A stretch of DNA of 7,905 nucleotides, taken from the NCBI GenBank assembly GCA_021827805.1, contig JAKAUG010000287.1:1-7905 (forward strand). The letters are read 5' to 3'. Each line of letters begins with the position of its first letter. Position 1 is the stretch's first letter. The notes under the pieces were generated by a model, which saw only the letters and a list, made by a program, of their open reading frames with translations, searched no databases and was not told the DNA's origin. This document shows positions 6,205-7,905 of the stretch, in pieces. Both the position numbers and the translations under genes were made by a program. This DNA comes from Bacillota bacterium. GTDB taxonomy: Bacteria > Bacillota > Sulfobacillia > RBS10-35 > JAJYVN01.

Positions 6205-7905
6205 TCAGCCGCTCCCTCCGGAGGCCGTGCTGCTGCCCGTCGCGGACGCGCTGGGCGTGCTCGCGGCAGAGGTACCCGCCGTGCTGAGGATCTGGCCCAG
6301 CTTGGAGATCTGGCTGGCAAAGCCCGCCAGATCTCCCGAGCGCAGGGCCTGTTCCGCCGCCGCATAGGTGGCGCGCGCCTGGGCCAGGGTTGCCGCGTTC
6401 AGGCCCGTGCCGGGCGTTGTGCCGCTGCTCGCCGAGCCCGTGCCGCTGCTCGCCGAGCCCGTACCGCTACTCGCCAAACCCGTGCCGGTCGTCTGGGACG
6501 TCCCCTGGCCGGTGACACCGGGCGCCCAGGGCAGCGGACCAAAGATCTGGGCCAGGGCGCTGTCCAGGGAGTTCCCCATGGCGATCTGCTGCCCGCCGTA
6601 GTCCACGATCACCCGCCGCAGCGCGGGCAGGCTCGTCGCGGACGCCGTCTGATACAGCGGTTCGACGTACAGGATCGAGTTGCGGATCGGGATCACCAGC
6701 AGGTTTCCGCGCAGGACCTGCGAGCCGCCCTGGGACCACAGCGTCAGGATCTGGGCCACCGCGGAGTCCTGGTTGATCTGCGATTCCACCTGCAGCGGCC
6801 CGATGACCGTCTGTTCCTTGGGAAACTCGTAGGCCACCAGCTTGCCGTAGTTGCTGCCGTCCGAAAAGGCCGCCATCCACGCCGCCATGTTGTCACGGCC
6901 GGCGCCGATCGGGGTGAAGGGCTGCATGAGCACGAACTGCGGCTTGGACATCCCGGGGAACTGCAGGATCACATAGTAGGGCGGGATCGGGGTGGGGTTG
7001 GTGCCCACCGAGACCTCCTTGGCCGCGCGCCACTGGTCCTCGTTGTTGTAGAAGACGGTGGGATCCGTCATGTGGTACTTCGCGTAGACCGCGGCCTGCG
7101 TGGAGAACATGTCCTCCGGGTAGCGGATGTGGGCGCGCAGGTCGGACGGCATGGCCGCCAGGGGTTTGAACACTCCGGGGAAGATCCGCTCCTCGGTGCG
7201 GATGATGGGGTCGGTCGGGTCGGCCACATAGAACGTCACCGTTCCGTTGTAGGCGTCCACGACCACCTTCACGGCGTTGCGCATGTACGAGACCTGGTTG
7301 CCCGAGGGGGTGATGTACGGGGTCGAGAAGGGATAGGCGTCCGAGGTCGTGTAGGCGTCGACGATCCAGTACAGCCGGCCCCCGGCGATCACCGCATACG
7401 GATCGTGGTCGTACGTCAAGAAGGGCTGGCCCATCAGGTTGGGCAGGCTCTGGTTGAGGGCCCGGTAGATCAGCGCCCGCGACCCCGGGCCGACCTGGTT
7501 GCTCAGAAGGGTGTTGTAATCCCCGACCCACATGGAGAAGAGCAGGCGCTGCCACCAGCTGCCCACCGGGATGCCACCCGTGCCCGTATACTGGTTGTAG
7601 GCATCCGTCTCGCCCTGCGGGTGGTCGAACTCGTGGATCTGCGGACCCACCAAGGCGTACGCCGTGGTCTGCTCGCCATAGTACACCCGCGGCTGGGTCA
7701 GCGTGATCCCCACACTGCTCTGCTCGCTGATGTTCTGCAGCCAGAAGTCGGGCATGCCCTGGGCCCCGACCTGCGAAGCGGGCACGACCACGGCCCCGTA
7801 TCCGTGCGTGAACTTCAGGTGCTCGTTGACCCACGTCTGGTTCGGCAGGCTGGCGTAGTTGATCTCGCGCACGCTGAGCAGCACCTGGCGGTACTTGCCC
7901 TGCAC
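6205..7905 (-). CDS. UPF0182-family integral membrane protein, C-terminal part (5' end beyond window)
   Basis: UPF0182 (COG1615) proteins are about 900-1000 residues, with several N-terminal membrane helices and a large extracytoplasmic domain; their function is unknown. The visible 566 residues are the extracytoplasmic part. Family-typical stretches include TWVNEHLKFTHGYG, PRVYYGEQT, DYNTLLSNQV, LTYDHDPYAVI, RLYWIVDAYTTSD, NAVKVVVDAYNGTV, and HIRYPEDMF. The C-terminus has a Thr/Gly/Ser/Ala-rich linker with a tandem heptapeptide (about 475-496). It is followed by a short helix with ARATYAAAEQALRSGDLAG, the usual UPF0182 tail, and a final Ser/Thr-rich end. The frame is open to the window edge, where the first codon is GTG by chance. 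The stop lies 3 bases before the RodZ-like start. Membrane helices lie outside the window. Family call is confident; its position here hints at an envelope role. Confidence 0.92.
   Translation of the reverse strand: MQGKYRQVLLSVREINYASLPNQTWVNEHLKFTHGYGAVVVPASQVGAQGMPDFWLQNISEQSSVGITLTQPRVYYGEQTTAYALVGPQIHEFDHPQGETDAYNQYTGTGGIPVGSWWQRLLFSMWVGDYNTLLSNQVGPGSRALIYRALNQSLPNLMGQPFLTYDHDPYAVIAGGRLYWIVDAYTTSDAYPFSTPYITPSGNQVSYMRNAVKVVVDAYNGTVTFYVADPTDPIIRTEERIFPGVFKPLAAMPSDLRAHIRYPEDMFSTQAAVYAKYHMTDPTVFYNNEDQWRAAKEVSVGTNPTPIPPYYVILQFPGMSKPQFVLMQPFTPIGAGRDNMAAWMAAFSDGSNYGKLVAYEFPKEQTVIGPLQVESQINQDSAVAQILTLWSQGGSQVLRGNLLVIPIRNSILYVEPLYQTASATSLPALRRVIVDYGGQQIAMGNSLDSALAQIFGPLPWAPGVTGQGTSQTTGTGLASSGTGSASSGTGSASSGTTPGTGLNAATLAQARATYAAAEQALRSGDLAGFASQISKLGQILSTAGTSAASTPSASATGSSTASGGSG
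6212..6219 (-). promoter_or_regulatory. Shine-Dalgarno of the RodZ-like gene
   Basis: On the minus strand GGAGGGAG lies 10 bases before the ATG at 6201, inside the last codons of the UPF0182 gene. It supports 6201 over the alternative in-frame ATG at 6177. Confidence 0.65.
6419..6481 (-). repeat. Tandem 21-bp repeat, three copies, inside the UPF0182 gene
   Basis: Units at 6419-6439 and 6440-6460 are identical; the unit at 6461-6481 differs at four positions, all G to A on the plus strand. Each unit encodes seven residues of a Ser/Gly/Thr/Ala linker (SSGTGSA type). The length is a multiple of three, so copy-number change would keep the frame and only alter linker length. Confidence 0.85.

Overview
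The window is GC-rich double-stranded bacterial DNA with two different halves. The right half (about 4103-7905, minus strand) is a compact cell-envelope operon. It reads: the C-terminal part of a UPF0182-family membrane protein (5' end outside the window), then a RodZ-like helix-turn-helix membrane protein 3 nt later, then a secreted D-alanyl-D-alanine carboxypeptidase (DacA/DacF type) 29 nt later. High GC plus this set of genes suggests a Gram-positive-type lineage, either a high-GC Firmicute or an actinobacterium. The sequence does not let me choose between them.

The left half (1-4102, plus strand) is accessory. Its only intact gene (806-3043) encodes a 745-residue Fe(II)/2-oxoglutarate dioxygenase-domain protein. 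It has a complete HxD...H...R active-site set, an acidic middle segment and a cysteine motif (CxCxxC) near the C-terminus. A strong Shine-Dalgarno sequence fixes its start.

This oxygenase gene is flanked on both sides by what I read as decayed toxin-antitoxin modules, none of which survives as a full open frame. Upstream is a DUF433-type antitoxin remnant (327-568) broken by a frameshift and a CGA-to-TGA type stop, followed by a weaker DUF5615-like toxin remnant (about 636-767). Downstream is a hicB antitoxin remnant (3509-3682), frameshifted in a run of five Gs, followed by a truncated hicA toxin (3683-3796) that keeps its catalytic-histidine motif. Between the oxygenase gene and the hicBA remnant, 3044-3508 holds a dense series of inverted repeats and a broken, unidentified reading frame.

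The stretches without intact genes are 1-326 (one operator-like inverted repeat and small hairpins), 3044-3508 (inverted repeats and the broken frame) and 3797-4102 (two 12-bp perfect palindromes and an open frame continuing past the carboxypeptidase stop; no convincing gene). I see no tRNA, rRNA, CRISPR array, transposase or origin. The envelope operon looks like ordinary core genome. The left side looks like an eroding defence or accessory patch next to it, with the oxygenase gene as the sole intact survivor.
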